A model generated the notes under the pieces. That model searched no databases and was not told the DNA's origin. It saw only the letters and a program-made list of their open reading frames with translations. From the NCBI RefSeq assembly GCF_003112735.1, contig NZ_BFBR01000002.1, forward strand, positions 124,001 to 188,000: 64,000 nucleotides of DNA, written 5' to 3'. The position numbers and the translations under genes were made by a program. Below, piece after piece: positions 19,051-27,769 of the stretch (within the stretch, counting starts at the first letter, position 1; each line of letters starts with the position of its first letter). Source of the DNA: Candidatus Phycosocius bacilliformis (lineage in GTDB: Bacteria > Pseudomonadota > Alphaproteobacteria > Caulobacterales > Aquidulcibacteraceae).

Positions 19051-21096
19051 GTGTTCAAAAGCTTGTTGATTGCCAATCGCGGCGAGATTGCTTGCCGTGT
19101 TATCCGCACTGCTCGCCGTCTGGGGATCAAGACTGTCGCGGTTTATTCCGACGCTGACCGGGCCGCTAAACATGTACGCGAGGCCGATCATGCTGTTCGG
19201 CTTGGCCCAGCACCGGCACGCGACTCTTATTTGCGTGGCGATCTGATCATCCAAGCGGCCCGTGAGACCGGGGCTGAAGCGATCCATCCAGGCTATGGTT
19301 TTCTTTCAGAAAATCCAGAATTTGCAGAAAGCTGTGCGCAAGCAGGAATCGCCTTTGTTGGGCCGCGGCCTGACGCCATTCGTGACATGGGGTTGAAGGA
19401 TCGGGCGAAAGCGATTGCGGTCAGCGTTGGCGCACCTGTTTTGCCCGGCTATTGGGAAAGTGATCAGCAGCCTGAAGTTCTTGCCAAAGCGGCCGCAGCG
19501 ATTGGATTTCCGCTGCTCATCAAGGCGGTCGCAGGCGGGGGCGGACGTGGCATTCGCATTGTCGAAGGCTTGGATCAATTCCACGCTGCCTTGGAATCAG
19601 CCCGGCGCGAGGCAGCAGCTTCTTTCGGCGACGACCGGGTTATGCTCGAAAAACTTGTGCTGCGCCCGCGCCATCTTGAAGTCCAAGTGTTTGGTGACCA
19701 GCATGGCAATCTTGTCCATCTGTTTGAGCGCGACTGTTCGATCCAACGTCGGCGGCAAAAGCTGATTGAAGAGGCCCCAGCGCCCGGCATGACAGAAGCG
19801 GTTCGTGAAAGTCTAACCCAAGCAGCGCTCAAAATCGCTAAAGCGGTCAATTATTCAAATGCAGGAACCGTGGAGTTTGTCGCAGACGGCACCGGACCCT
19901 TGCGACCAGACGGCTTTTGGTTCTTGGAAATGAATACGCGCCTTCAGGTTGAACATCCGGTCACAGAAGCCATTACCGGACTGGACTTGGTTGAATGGCA
20001 ATTGCGGGTGGCAGCCGGTGAAGCCCTGCCATTGAGCCAAACTGAGATCACGCTCACTGGTGCTGCTATTGAGGCACGGATTGTGGCTGAGGACCCAGCC
20101 AAGGGCTTCTTACCATCTGCAGGCCGGATTACGGGGCTTACGCCCGACGTGCCGGCCGGGGCGGACAGCTCTATCCGCATCGACACGGGTTTTGATCTGG
20201 GAGACATTTTTCCAGATGCCTATGATTCCCTTGTGGAAAAAGCCATTGCATGGGGCCCTAATCGGGCGGCCGCTTTAAGTGGTCTACAAGCCCACTTGCA
20301 CGGGCGTGTCGTGACAGGCATTGACACCAATATTGGCTATTTGGCGCGCCTGTGCGGTGTGGCAGGTTTTGTAAACGGGGCAGTCCATACAGGGTTGTTG
20401 GAAGACGAATCCATAAGCCTTCAGAAGCCGGACGGCCTGTCCGCGCGCCGGGTGGGATTGGCGGCCATTGGTGTTCAGGTCAGCCGCGAAATGGCCGCAT
20501 CTGCGGCGCGCTCACCTTTCGGGACGGCTGATGGCTGGCGGCTGAATGCACAGCCCGAATTGTCTGTTCGTCTCCGCCTTGAGGAGCAGGAAGTCGAGGT
20601 GGTCCTTCACAGCGACGATGTTCAACTGGCGGCGGGCTTGAAGGGGGATCATGCGGTGGTTCCACGCCGATTGATCCATGTATTTGGTGGGCCCGATGTG
20701 TGGACCATCCTTATTGCTGAAAGCCCCCGCCCTGGAAGTTCCGGCGAGCATGATGTTGCGGCTACTCTGATGCTTGATGCGGCGGGTGTGTCATTGGTCG
20801 AGCAGGGGGAGGTCTGGCGGTACACTTTCCCCCGGCCAGAAGCCAGCGCCGACAATCTGGAGGCAGCCGATGAGATTAAGGCCCCTTTGCCGGGCAAAAT
20901 CGCTATACTCCGCGCAGAACCGGGCCAGAAAGTCCAAGCAGGTGATGTGCTGGTTATCCTTGAAGCGATGAAAATGGAACATGCCTTGACGGCCAGCCGC
21001 GACGGGGTGATTGCCGAAACATTGGTTCATGAGGGTCGTCAAGTCAAAGCTGCTGACGTGCTGGTTCGGCTTGAACCACAGGACGGCGCTTCATGA
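19051..21096 (+). CDS. mccA: Methylcrotonoyl-CoA carboxylase alpha subunit (biotin carboxylase + biotin carrier)
   Basis: 681 residues: an N-terminal biotin carboxylase (FKSLLIANRGEIACRVIRTA, ATP-grasp loop KAVAGGGGRGIR, catalytic FLEMNTRLQVEHPVTE) and a C-terminal biotinyl domain with the acceptor lysine in EAMKMEHAL. It carboxylates its own biotin and hands CO2 to MccB. Propionyl- or geranyl-CoA carboxylase alpha subunits are similar; assignment follows the mccB and liuC neighbours. The GTG at 19051 starts the protein at the conserved FKSLLIANRGEIA, with AAGGGAACAGG just upstream; an earlier TTG at 19003 is unlikely. Its stop overlaps the next ATG (ATGA). Confidence 0.94.
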   Translation: MFKSLLIANRGEIACRVIRTARRLGIKTVAVYSDADRAAKHVREADHAVRLGPAPARDSYLRGDLIIQAARETGAEAIHPGYGFLSENPEFAESCAQAGIAFVGPRPDAIRDMGLKDRAKAIAVSVGAPVLPGYWESDQQPEVLAKAAAAIGFPLLIKAVAGGGGRGIRIVEGLDQFHAALESARREAAASFGDDRVMLEKLVLRPRHLEVQVFGDQHGNLVHLFERDCSIQRRRQKLIEEAPAPGMTEAVRESLTQAALKIAKAVNYSNAGTVEFVADGTGPLRPDGFWFLEMNTRLQVEHPVTEAITGLDLVEWQLRVAAGEALPLSQTEITLTGAAIEARIVAEDPAKGFLPSAGRITGLTPDVPAGADSSIRIDTGFDLGDIFPDAYDSLVEKAIAWGPNRAAALSGLQAHLHGRVVTGIDTNIGYLARLCGVAGFVNGAVHTGLLEDESISLQKPDGLSARRVGLAAIGVQVSREMAASAARSPFGTADGWRLNAQPELSVRLRLEEQEVEVVLHSDDVQLAAGLKGDHAVVPRRLIHVFGGPDVWTILIAESPRPGSSGEHDVAATLMLDAAGVSLVEQGEVWRYTFPRPEASADNLEAADEIKAPLPGKIAILRAEPGQKVQAGDVLVILEAMKMEHALTASRDGVIAETLVHEGRQVKAADVLVRLEPQDGAS

Positions 21097-21500
21097 ATGC
21101 TGCTCTGATTACTGTGCTGATGGCCGCGATTGGAACGGCACTTTTAGCCTTTGTTGGCTTCAAGCTCGGCCTCAATGTAGAGCGGCGGCTCAAAGATTCC
21201 GATGAAGTGATCGCAGCGGTGTGTGCTTATGTCGGGACTGAGGCCAATTATCACATTGTGATGTCGAATAATCATCGTGCCGCTTTGGCCTATGGTGATG
21301 ACCAGTCTGGTTATGTGGTGACGGTCCTGGGTGACAAGCGGCTGGTGCGCAGTTTGCACGACGCAAAAATCATGGTTGTGGCCCCAGATCGTCTCTATGT
21401 ATCTTTTGCAGACTTGGGATTTGAGCCTGTACATATTCATGCTGAGAAGGCTGCCATCACGGCGGCACTTGCAGGTTTAGGGAGGCGTGAGGCGACATGA
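21093..21500 (+). CDS. Hypothetical single-pass membrane protein
   Basis: 135 residues, not recognised. One N-terminal membrane helix (about residues 4-25, LITVLMAAIGTALLAFVGFKLG) is followed by a soluble, mostly beta-predicted region of ~105 residues with no cysteine pattern or known motif. It overlaps the mccA stop (ATGA) and the next gene's start (ATGA), so it is firmly embedded in a translationally coupled unit. That supports its being a real gene despite the lack of a known family. Confidence 0.75.
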   Translation: MNAALITVLMAAIGTALLAFVGFKLGLNVERRLKDSDEVIAAVCAYVGTEANYHIVMSNNHRAALAYGDDQSGYVVTVLGDKRLVRSLHDAKIMVVAPDRLYVSFADLGFEPVHIHAEKAAITAALAGLGRREAT

Positions 21501-22432
21501 ATCTGCCTGATCCTGTGACCTGGGCCATTCCGTTGTTTGGCGTGCTTGTCATCGCTGAAATGATCCGTGCGCGGCAAAGCAAGGATGTCACCTATGAAGC
21601 CAAGGATGCCGCGGCCAGCCTCACGATGGGATTTGGCAATACAGTCGCCAAACTGTTGACCGGCGGCATGGCTGTAGCCGCAACCACTTTTGTTTATCAG
21701 TATCGCCTGTTTGATATCGGTTATGCGGCCTGGGCATTAGTGGCCTGCTTTTTCCTTGAAGACCTATGTTATTATTGGTTTCATCGGATCAGCCACGAGC
21801 GACGCTGGTTTTGGGCCAGCCATGTGGTCCACCACACGTCACAGCACTATAATTTGTCGACTGCGCTGCGCCAGACATGGACAGGGACCATCGGCTTTAC
21901 CTTTGTCTTCTGGCTCCCGATGGCATGGATCGGCTTTCCTCCGCCAATGATCGCATTCTTCTCGGGCCTCAGTTTGGTCTATCAGTTCTGGATCCATACC
22001 GAGGCAATTGACCGATTAGGGCCTTTAGAATGGGTGTTGAACACACCCAGCCACCACCGCGTGCACCATGCCACCAATCCGCGCTATCTTGATGCCAATT
22101 ATGCCGGTGTCCTGATCATCTGGGACCGCCTGTTCGGGACGTTTGTGGGCGAAGACAAGGCCGATAAGCCAGTCTATGGTGTGGTGTCGAACCTGCACAC
22201 GTTCAATCCCCTACGCATTGCCTTCCACGAATGGGTTGGGATGGCACGGGATGTGTGGACCGCTCGAGGCTGGCGCAACCGGCTCGGCTTTGTCTTCGGG
22301 CCGCCGGGTTGGACCCCTGATGGCTCACGCCCCACCAGTGCCAGCATCAAGGCTAAGTGGCAGGCCAAACAGGCCGCTGGCAGTGCGGCTGACTCCAAGC
22401 CCTGTACGTCGACACCCGACCACCTAGTTTAG
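21497..22432 (+). CDS. Sterol desaturase / fatty acid hydroxylase superfamily membrane enzyme
   Basis: 311 residues with several membrane helices and the di-iron histidine clusters of this superfamily: HRISH (HxxxH), HVVHHTSQHYN, and HHRVHHATN, plus a further His (WIHTEAI) between. Such enzymes hydroxylate or desaturate lipid substrates with O2. The particular substrate is not deducible. The C-terminal ~60 residues beyond the last helix are soluble. Its start overlaps the preceding stop by ATGA, coupling it to mccA and the small anchored protein. Confidence 0.88.
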   Translation: MNLPDPVTWAIPLFGVLVIAEMIRARQSKDVTYEAKDAAASLTMGFGNTVAKLLTGGMAVAATTFVYQYRLFDIGYAAWALVACFFLEDLCYYWFHRISHERRWFWASHVVHHTSQHYNLSTALRQTWTGTIGFTFVFWLPMAWIGFPPPMIAFFSGLSLVYQFWIHTEAIDRLGPLEWVLNTPSHHRVHHATNPRYLDANYAGVLIIWDRLFGTFVGEDKADKPVYGVVSNLHTFNPLRIAFHEWVGMARDVWTARGWRNRLGFVFGPPGWTPDGSRPTSASIKAKWQAKQAAGSAADSKPCTSTPDHLV

Positions 22433-22437
22433 CCATC

Positions 22438-22872
22438 ATGGCGTTGCATGTAATCAAATTGTGCGTGGGGGCGGTCTCAATCCAGGATTTGGTGGATTGG
22501 CACGACCATCAGGCTTTCTCGCGTCTGGCACTTGGCTTAGACCCTCGTCCAGTTTGCGACACCCGCATGACGCCCAAACGGCGCAGCGAAATCCTCGATG
22601 GCGGCTCGCTCTATTGGGTCATCAAAGGACAGATTTTGGTCCGTCAGGAGATTGAAGATATTGTAACATTGGAGGAGGCGGATGGTCGCACGCGCTGCGA
22701 GATCGTGCTGAAACATCATCATATTCTGACTGCCCCACGCCGACGGGCCGCATTTCAAGGCTGGCGCTATTTGCAGGTTAAGGATGCCCCTCCTGACCTT
22801 AAGAACCTCGATGGTGGTGATGAATTGCCCGAGCCATTGCGCAAAGAATTGCTGGACCTTGGGGCTTGGTAG
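22438..22872 (+). CDS. DUF1489 family protein
   Basis: 144-residue cytosolic protein matching DUF1489, a small family common in Alphaproteobacteria. Seen: the opening HVIKLCVGAVSIQDLVDW, TRMTPKRRSEILDGGSLYWVIKG and the C-terminal RRAAFQGWRYL. Nothing is known of its reaction. It begins 5 bp after the sterol-desaturase-family gene and is probably the last gene of the mccA unit. Its stop nearly abuts the stop of panC, which comes from the other strand. Confidence 0.85.
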   Translation: MALHVIKLCVGAVSIQDLVDWHDHQAFSRLALGLDPRPVCDTRMTPKRRSEILDGGSLYWVIKGQILVRQEIEDIVTLEEADGRTRCEIVLKHHHILTAPRRRAAFQGWRYLQVKDAPPDLKNLDGGDELPEPLRKELLDLGAW

Positions 22873-22873
22873 G

Positions 22874-23722
22874 TCAGTCGAGCCCACAATTATCGATCAG
22901 GCGGGTTTGACCCAGCCATGCGGCCACCAAAATGCGGGCAGGGTCACCAGCTTGCCACGGACTGAGGGTTTCTGCATGGCAGACCTCAAGATAATCAACC
23001 GCGCGAAAGCCAGCTGACAAGATACGCTTGATACCGGCCTCCATATGCATGGCGAGCTGTGCGGGCTCATCGCGCACCTTCAAAGCCAAATCATCCAATA
23101 CCTGCTTTAACACAGGCGCGGCCGCCCGCTCAGCATCGGACAGATAGGCATTGCGCGAAGACAGGGCTAGGCCATCGACCTCACGTCTTGTGGGTGCGGC
23201 CACAATGTCGACCCCCAGATCAAGATCAATGACCATGCGCTTGATGACCTGCAATTGCTGCCAGTCTTTTTCGCCAAAAACGGCGACATCGGGCAGGGCC
23301 TGCAGGAAAAGTTTAGTGACGACAGTTGCAACCCCACCAAAAAAATGCGGGCGAAACGCACCTTCAAGTCGTTCGGCTACCCGTCCTGGTGTGATGCTTG
23401 TATCAAATCCGGCCGGATACATGACATGGGTGGTTGGTGCATAAAGGCCATCGCAGCCCGCCGTTGAGAGCGCGTCCCTATCGGCTGCCTCTTGGCGGGG
23501 GTAGCGGTCAAGATCTTCGTGCGGCGCAAATTGGGTCGGATTGACGAAAATCGACGCGATGACCCGGTCAGCTTTGCTCTGCGCAATCCTAATCAGATCA
23601 AGATGGCCAGCATGCAGCGCGCCCATGGTTGGAACAAGGGCAATCTTTTGCCCATCTTGACGCCAAGCAGTGACCTGTTGGCGCAGATCGGCTTTGGTGC
23701 GGAAGACGGGTAAAGGCGGCAT
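22874..23722 (-). CDS. panC: Pantothenate synthetase
   Basis: 282 residues, the normal PanC length. Joins pantoate and beta-alanine with ATP in CoA biosynthesis. The nucleotide-binding PTMGALHAGHL (HIGH-like HAGH), FVNPTQF, FGEKDWQQL and the KMSKS-equivalent LALSSRNAYLS are all present. The ATG at 23722 follows TTTTGGAG by 7 bases; the upstream TTG/GTG frame to 23761 overlaps the next promoter region and is not needed. No panB neighbour is visible here. Confidence 0.96.
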   Translation of the reverse strand: MPPLPVFRTKADLRQQVTAWRQDGQKIALVPTMGALHAGHLDLIRIAQSKADRVIASIFVNPTQFAPHEDLDRYPRQEAADRDALSTAGCDGLYAPTTHVMYPAGFDTSITPGRVAERLEGAFRPHFFGGVATVVTKLFLQALPDVAVFGEKDWQQLQVIKRMVIDLDLGVDIVAAPTRREVDGLALSSRNAYLSDAERAAAPVLKQVLDDLALKVRDEPAQLAMHMEAGIKRILSAGFRAVDYLEVCHAETLSPWQAGDPARILVAAWLGQTRLIDNCGLD

Positions 23723-23830
23723 TGTCCACTCCAAAACAAAGACTTGGGGCGTGTTGGTCACTCAAAATGGCGGAAAGACCCCCTCAGCGCCTTAAACCCC
23801 TCTTTACTACGTCACGCTAGGATTTTTGGC

Positions 23831-24796
23831 ATGATGAAGAAGTTGCACTCTGGATTCGTGATATCGTCGGCCCTTTGTCTGGGCGCGATGGGATTATCCT
23901 TGCCCGCAACCCATGCCTTTGCACAATCTCCCGGCGCACTGGCAACCTCGCCCTATTTGCCACAGATCGGACCTGACAAAGCCGTGTCAGGGGCCCCAGT
24001 TACGGCGTCGATTGGTCCTAATCAACCATTACCCAAGGCGGTCGCGTTGCAAACTGATGCCGGGTCGCACCGTCTGCCCGTTCCGATTGTGGTGTTTCAG
24101 GGTCGGCCCGCATCGCCCATTACTCTGCCAGCAGCGGCTGACATAATCCCTCTTCACGCCATTCCATCACCGGCAGAGATAAGCCAGTTGCAGAACGCCT
24201 CGTCGGCACCTGTTCCTTTGCCATTGGCTCAAACTGTCACCGCGCCTCAAAAGGAAGCCTCACCAAAGCCCCCCTCGGCTTTTCGACGTATTTGGCGTGA
24301 TACGCGCAAGAGTGTGGTCCATGATGTTCCAGAGGCGCTGGCCGATGCTTTGCCTTGGGTTGACCGTCCCCGAAAAGACGAACCACTCGACGATGTTTTG
24401 GCGCGCGTTTCATCTGATTTGGCGCGGGCATCTGCTCACGATCCAGAATGGGTAGGCCCTGCAGAAACTGAGTTGCGGCAATTGTCTAAGCGCCTGTCGA
24501 CCCTGGCCGAGCCGACCCCTATCTCCATGACCCCTGAAACCGCGCGCCAGCCCGTCAGCGCGCCCGTTGAGGTAAGGCCTTTCCGGCCCCGACCAATCTG
24601 GCCGGGTGCTTCTGGTCGGCCAGAGCCGCAATCGCGCCCAGTAGCTGTTGCCACAGGCACAGAGGTTCAGCCGGGGCCGCAGGCGCAAGGTCGCCGGTTG
24701 CCGCCCCCAACGGACTGGGTTGAGGACGAGCCTGCCGCTGAGAAATCCCCTTCGCCACGCGTCGTGCCCAAGAGGCCGCGCCGTCCATCCCGCTAG
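23831..24796 (+). CDS. Secreted proline-rich protein of unknown function
   Basis: 321 residues with a clear signal peptide (MMKKLHSGFVISSALCLGAM..., cleavage near AFAQS). The rest is rich in Pro, Ala and Ser and has little predicted fold except a short Arg-rich helix region around residues 160-215 (SAFRRIWRDTRKSVVHDVPEA). The C-terminus is strongly basic (VVPKRPRRPSR). It looks like an extended periplasmic or envelope-spanning linker protein. Divergent from panC and just upstream of mipZ. Start chosen at the signal peptide; the earlier start at 23744 is not supported. Confidence 0.7.
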   Translation: MMKKLHSGFVISSALCLGAMGLSLPATHAFAQSPGALATSPYLPQIGPDKAVSGAPVTASIGPNQPLPKAVALQTDAGSHRLPVPIVVFQGRPASPITLPAAADIIPLHAIPSPAEISQLQNASSAPVPLPLAQTVTAPQKEASPKPPSAFRRIWRDTRKSVVHDVPEALADALPWVDRPRKDEPLDDVLARVSSDLARASAHDPEWVGPAETELRQLSKRLSTLAEPTPISMTPETARQPVSAPVEVRPFRPRPIWPGASGRPEPQSRPVAVATGTEVQPGPQAQGRRLPPPTDWVEDEPAAEKSPSPRVVPKRPRRPSR

Positions 24797-24919
24797 CGGC
24801 ACTTGTCCCCAAATGCGGGCTTAAAAGCTGCGTTCGCCAATTGGCAAGCTCTGCCAATCGGTTGAATAACTCGTCTTTGGGCAGTCCTTTCATTAGAAGG
24901 TGGGCGCCCAAAGCGATAG

Positions 24920-25756
24920 GTGGGGGACAATTTGGGGCACGTCATTGTTGTTGGAAATGAAAAAGGCGGTGCCGGTAAGTCGACCCTTTCGGTCCATATT
25001 GCGGTGGCCTGCGCCATTTCAGGCCTAAAGGTGGCGGCCCTCGATCTTGACAGACGTCAGCGTACTTTTGAACGCTATTTCGAGAACCGAGCGCGATGGT
25101 CGGCGACACATGAAACAGAACTTCCAACGCCAGACTTTTTTTATTTGAGCAAGGCCACGGCGGAGCGCCGGGTTGATGCCGAGGCGGAAGAAACCGAAGC
25201 GACGCGGACACTGATTGCGGCAATGCGCGACAGCCATGATATCGTGCTTGTCGATGCCCCGGGCGCGGATACACCTGCCTCGCGCGCAGCCCACGCCTGT
25301 GCCGACACATTGGTGAGCCCACTCAATGACAGTTTCATCGACTTTGATCTGCTTGCCGAAATTGATCCAGTCACTGGCGAGGTCGGCAAACCCAGCGTTT
25401 ATGCCGAAATGGTGTGGGAGGCGCGCAAGCAGAAGGCTGCAAGCCGGGGAAAGCCGATTGATTGGGTGCTGATGCGCAACCGCCTGTCTCCGCTTGATGC
25501 CAAGAATAAGCGCCGTGTAGGTGATGCCTTGAGCGCCTTGGCTCAACGGATCGGTTTTCGGGTTGCACCGGGCCTGTCAGAACGCGTCATTTATCGTGAA
25601 ATGTTCACCGCCGGCCTGACATTGTTGGACCTCACGGACGAAGGTGCAGCCGCCACTTTTACCTTGAGCCATGTCGCCGCTCGGCAAGAATTGCGCGATT
25701 TGATTCTGGCCCTCAAGCTGCCCCCATTGGGGGAAGCTGGGCAATTGGGATTTTAG
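24920..25756 (+). CDS. mipZ: Division-plane positioning ATPase MipZ
   Basis: 278-residue ParA/MinD-like ATPase. In Caulobacter, MipZ forms a polar gradient through ParB and blocks FtsZ assembly near the poles. Family-diagnostic stretches: HVIVVGNEKGGAGKSTLSVH (deviant Walker A), ALDLDRRQRTFERYFENR, SPLNDSFIDFDLLAEIDPVTGE and PGLSERVIYREMF. The start is GTG at 24920 or TTG at 24935; GGTGGGGG lies about 8 bases before the TTG, so the shorter form is quite possible. MipZ occurrence points to Alphaproteobacteria without MinCD. Confidence 0.93.
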   Translation: MGDNLGHVIVVGNEKGGAGKSTLSVHIAVACAISGLKVAALDLDRRQRTFERYFENRARWSATHETELPTPDFFYLSKATAERRVDAEAEETEATRTLIAAMRDSHDIVLVDAPGADTPASRAAHACADTLVSPLNDSFIDFDLLAEIDPVTGEVGKPSVYAEMVWEARKQKAASRGKPIDWVLMRNRLSPLDAKNKRRVGDALSALAQRIGFRVAPGLSERVIYREMFTAGLTLLDLTDEGAAATFTLSHVAARQELRDLILALKLPPLGEAGQLGF

Positions 25757-25783
25757 GATCGGTTTAGGCGGTCACTCCAAGCC

Positions 25784-26692
25784 TTAAGGCATGGGCGCGC
25801 CGCGCGAGGCGACCAAGATCTGATACCATTCATCAGCGCTCAGTGAGACCTTGGCGACCTCGCGGGTCTCCAGAATGCGCGCAGGGTTTTGCGTCCCGAC
25901 CAGCGCGATCGGTTGGCTGGGGTGACGGCCAACCCAGGCATAAGCAATTGAGGTACGCGACACGCCATGGCGTGCGGCCACCGCATCAAGGGCGGCGATC
26001 ACTGCTTTGGTCCGACTATCCTCACCATTTTTTGCAAGTCTGCCACCCCCCAGTGGCGACCAGGCCAAAACCGACGCGCCAATCTCCATGGCCAGGTCGA
26101 GTGTACCATCGATCATGGCGTCAAGTGCGATTGGAGAAAACTCAGGTTGGAATGACACGATTGGATGGTCGAGATGGGCAGCCAGAGCGCGGGTCTGGGC
26201 GATTGTGTAATTTGAGACGCCGAAGGTGCGAATCTTGCCGCTTTCGATCAAATGATTGACTGCGCGCGCAATTTCTTCTGGATGCGTCAATAAATCAGGC
26301 CGGTGAATCTGCCACAGATCAAGGCTCTCAATCCGCATCCGCTTGAGGGAGGCCTCACACGCACCGACCAGATAATCATAGCTGGAATCATACGGGCGTG
26401 GCGGGATGATACCGCCCTTGCTGGCCAACACCATCTTGGCACGCAATTCTGGCGCTTGGGCAAACACCTCACCCAAGAGCGCTTCAGCATCACCAAAGCC
26501 TCCAGAGCCGTTAAAGCCATAAATGTCTGCAGTATCAAAAAAATTGATACCTGCCTCAAAGACCGAGTCGATCAATCGGCGCGCGCTGGCAACATCTTGG
26601 CCAGCAAACCGCCACATGCCCCACCCAAGACCGGTCACCATCAAGCCAGATTGGCCGAGCGGGCGGAGGGTTGTGGGTGATAAAATGGTCAT
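25784..26692 (-). CDS. Aldo/keto reductase
   Basis: 302-residue (beta/alpha)8 NAD(P)H-dependent oxidoreductase of the YdhF-like group. The catalytic tetrad is visible as Asp and Tyr in FFDTADIYGF, Lys in VLASKGG and His in QIHRPD. The cofactor region LVGTQNPARILE lies near the C-terminus. Substrate unknown. The ATG at 26692 follows AAAGGGG by 8 bases; the extra frame up to 26869 overlaps the divergent GDPD leader and was not used. Confidence 0.92.
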   Translation of the reverse strand: MTILSPTTLRPLGQSGLMVTGLGWGMWRFAGQDVASARRLIDSVFEAGINFFDTADIYGFNGSGGFGDAEALLGEVFAQAPELRAKMVLASKGGIIPPRPYDSSYDYLVGACEASLKRMRIESLDLWQIHRPDLLTHPEEIARAVNHLIESGKIRTFGVSNYTIAQTRALAAHLDHPIVSFQPEFSPIALDAMIDGTLDLAMEIGASVLAWSPLGGGRLAKNGEDSRTKAVIAALDAVAARHGVSRTSIAYAWVGRHPSQPIALVGTQNPARILETREVAKVSLSADEWYQILVASRGAPMP

Positions 26693-26833
26693 GGTGGGCC
26701 CCTTTGGCAAACAAAAACAATGCAGAGATTGGGGGGCTTGTAGACCAACTTGCACGCGGCTCGCTAGCCGTGGCATGTCAGGTGCTGCAGATGGGGCAAA
26801 TGGGGCTTGTGCCTCTTTCGGAAAGGCAGGTTC

Positions 26834-27742
26834 ATGGCAGAAATTGGTGGTGGTCGGCCGCGGCAACATCGGTCCGTCAGGATAATTGCTGCAGGTGCTA
26901 GCCTTGTTCTCTTAGCGCTTGTCGCCTTTTGGCCCGCGCCAAAGCCCGTAAAGCATAACTATTTCGCCAGCCTTGCCCCGCAGAAAGCGGAAGTGATCGC
27001 CCACGGAGGCGGGCAAGGTAATGCGCCGCCTGACACTCTGGAAGCCTTGCAGCTAGCAGATGACATGGGTGCTGATGTCTTGGAGATTGACCTCCAACTC
27101 ACACAGGATGGGGTCCTGGTTCTCCATCATGATGACACGCTTGATCGGATTACCGACATGAAAGGGCCGATTGCGTCCTATCGCTGGGCTGATTTGCAAA
27201 AAGCTGATTCAGGCTTTCACACCTCAATCAATGGCCAATCTTTCCGGGGCAAAGGGATCAAAATTGCCCGCCTCGAACAGGCGTTTGACCGCTTCCCCGG
27301 TCGGCGCTGGGTTATCGAAATCAAAAATGACAGCATTGTCGCAAGCCAAACGCTGTGTGAGCTGATTGAGCGTTATGATGCCCGGGCACGCGTCATTGTC
27401 GCCTCATTCCATGATTCAGCTATGACGGCGTTCCGCACGGCTTGCCCGCACGTTGCCACAGCCCTGTCCACTGGAGAGGTGCGTCTGTTCCTCATCGCAT
27501 CGCATTTACGTCTATCGCGCTTTGTGACCTCACCGGGGGTCGCCTTACAGATACCCACGGCGGCGGCTGGCTTTGATCTAACCGATCGTCATTTTCTGGC
27601 TACCGCACGTGCGCGCGGCCTCAAAATCCAGTATTGGACCATCAATGATCCCAAGGAGATGCGCCGACTGGTTGATTTAGGTGCAGACGGGATCATGACC
27701 GACTATGTCCAGCGGTTTGACAAGGCTTGGGTGCGACCGTGA
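26834..27742 (+). CDS. Glycerophosphodiester phosphodiesterase, membrane-anchored
   Basis: 302-residue GDPD-family TIM barrel. The catalytic His pair is in VIAHGGGQGNAPPDTLEA (first His) and VLVLHHDDTLDRITD (second), and the metal-binding acid in DVLEIDLQLTQDG. A single N-terminal membrane helix (residues ~17-36, IIAAGASLVLLALVAFW) suggests the barrel is periplasmic. Hydrolyses glycerophosphodiesters to glycerol-3-phosphate and an alcohol. ATG at 26834 has GGAAAGGCAGG in front. Divergent from the aldo/keto reductase, and 27 bp before the deacetylase-like gene. Confidence 0.92.
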   Translation: MAEIGGGRPRQHRSVRIIAAGASLVLLALVAFWPAPKPVKHNYFASLAPQKAEVIAHGGGQGNAPPDTLEALQLADDMGADVLEIDLQLTQDGVLVLHHDDTLDRITDMKGPIASYRWADLQKADSGFHTSINGQSFRGKGIKIARLEQAFDRFPGRRWVIEIKNDSIVASQTLCELIERYDARARVIVASFHDSAMTAFRTACPHVATALSTGEVRLFLIASHLRLSRFVTSPGVALQIPTAAAGFDLTDRHFLATARARGLKIQYWTINDPKEMRRLVDLGADGIMTDYVQRFDKAWVRP

Positions 27743-27769
27743 GGGTTAGGTAACAAGGATTTGATCACG

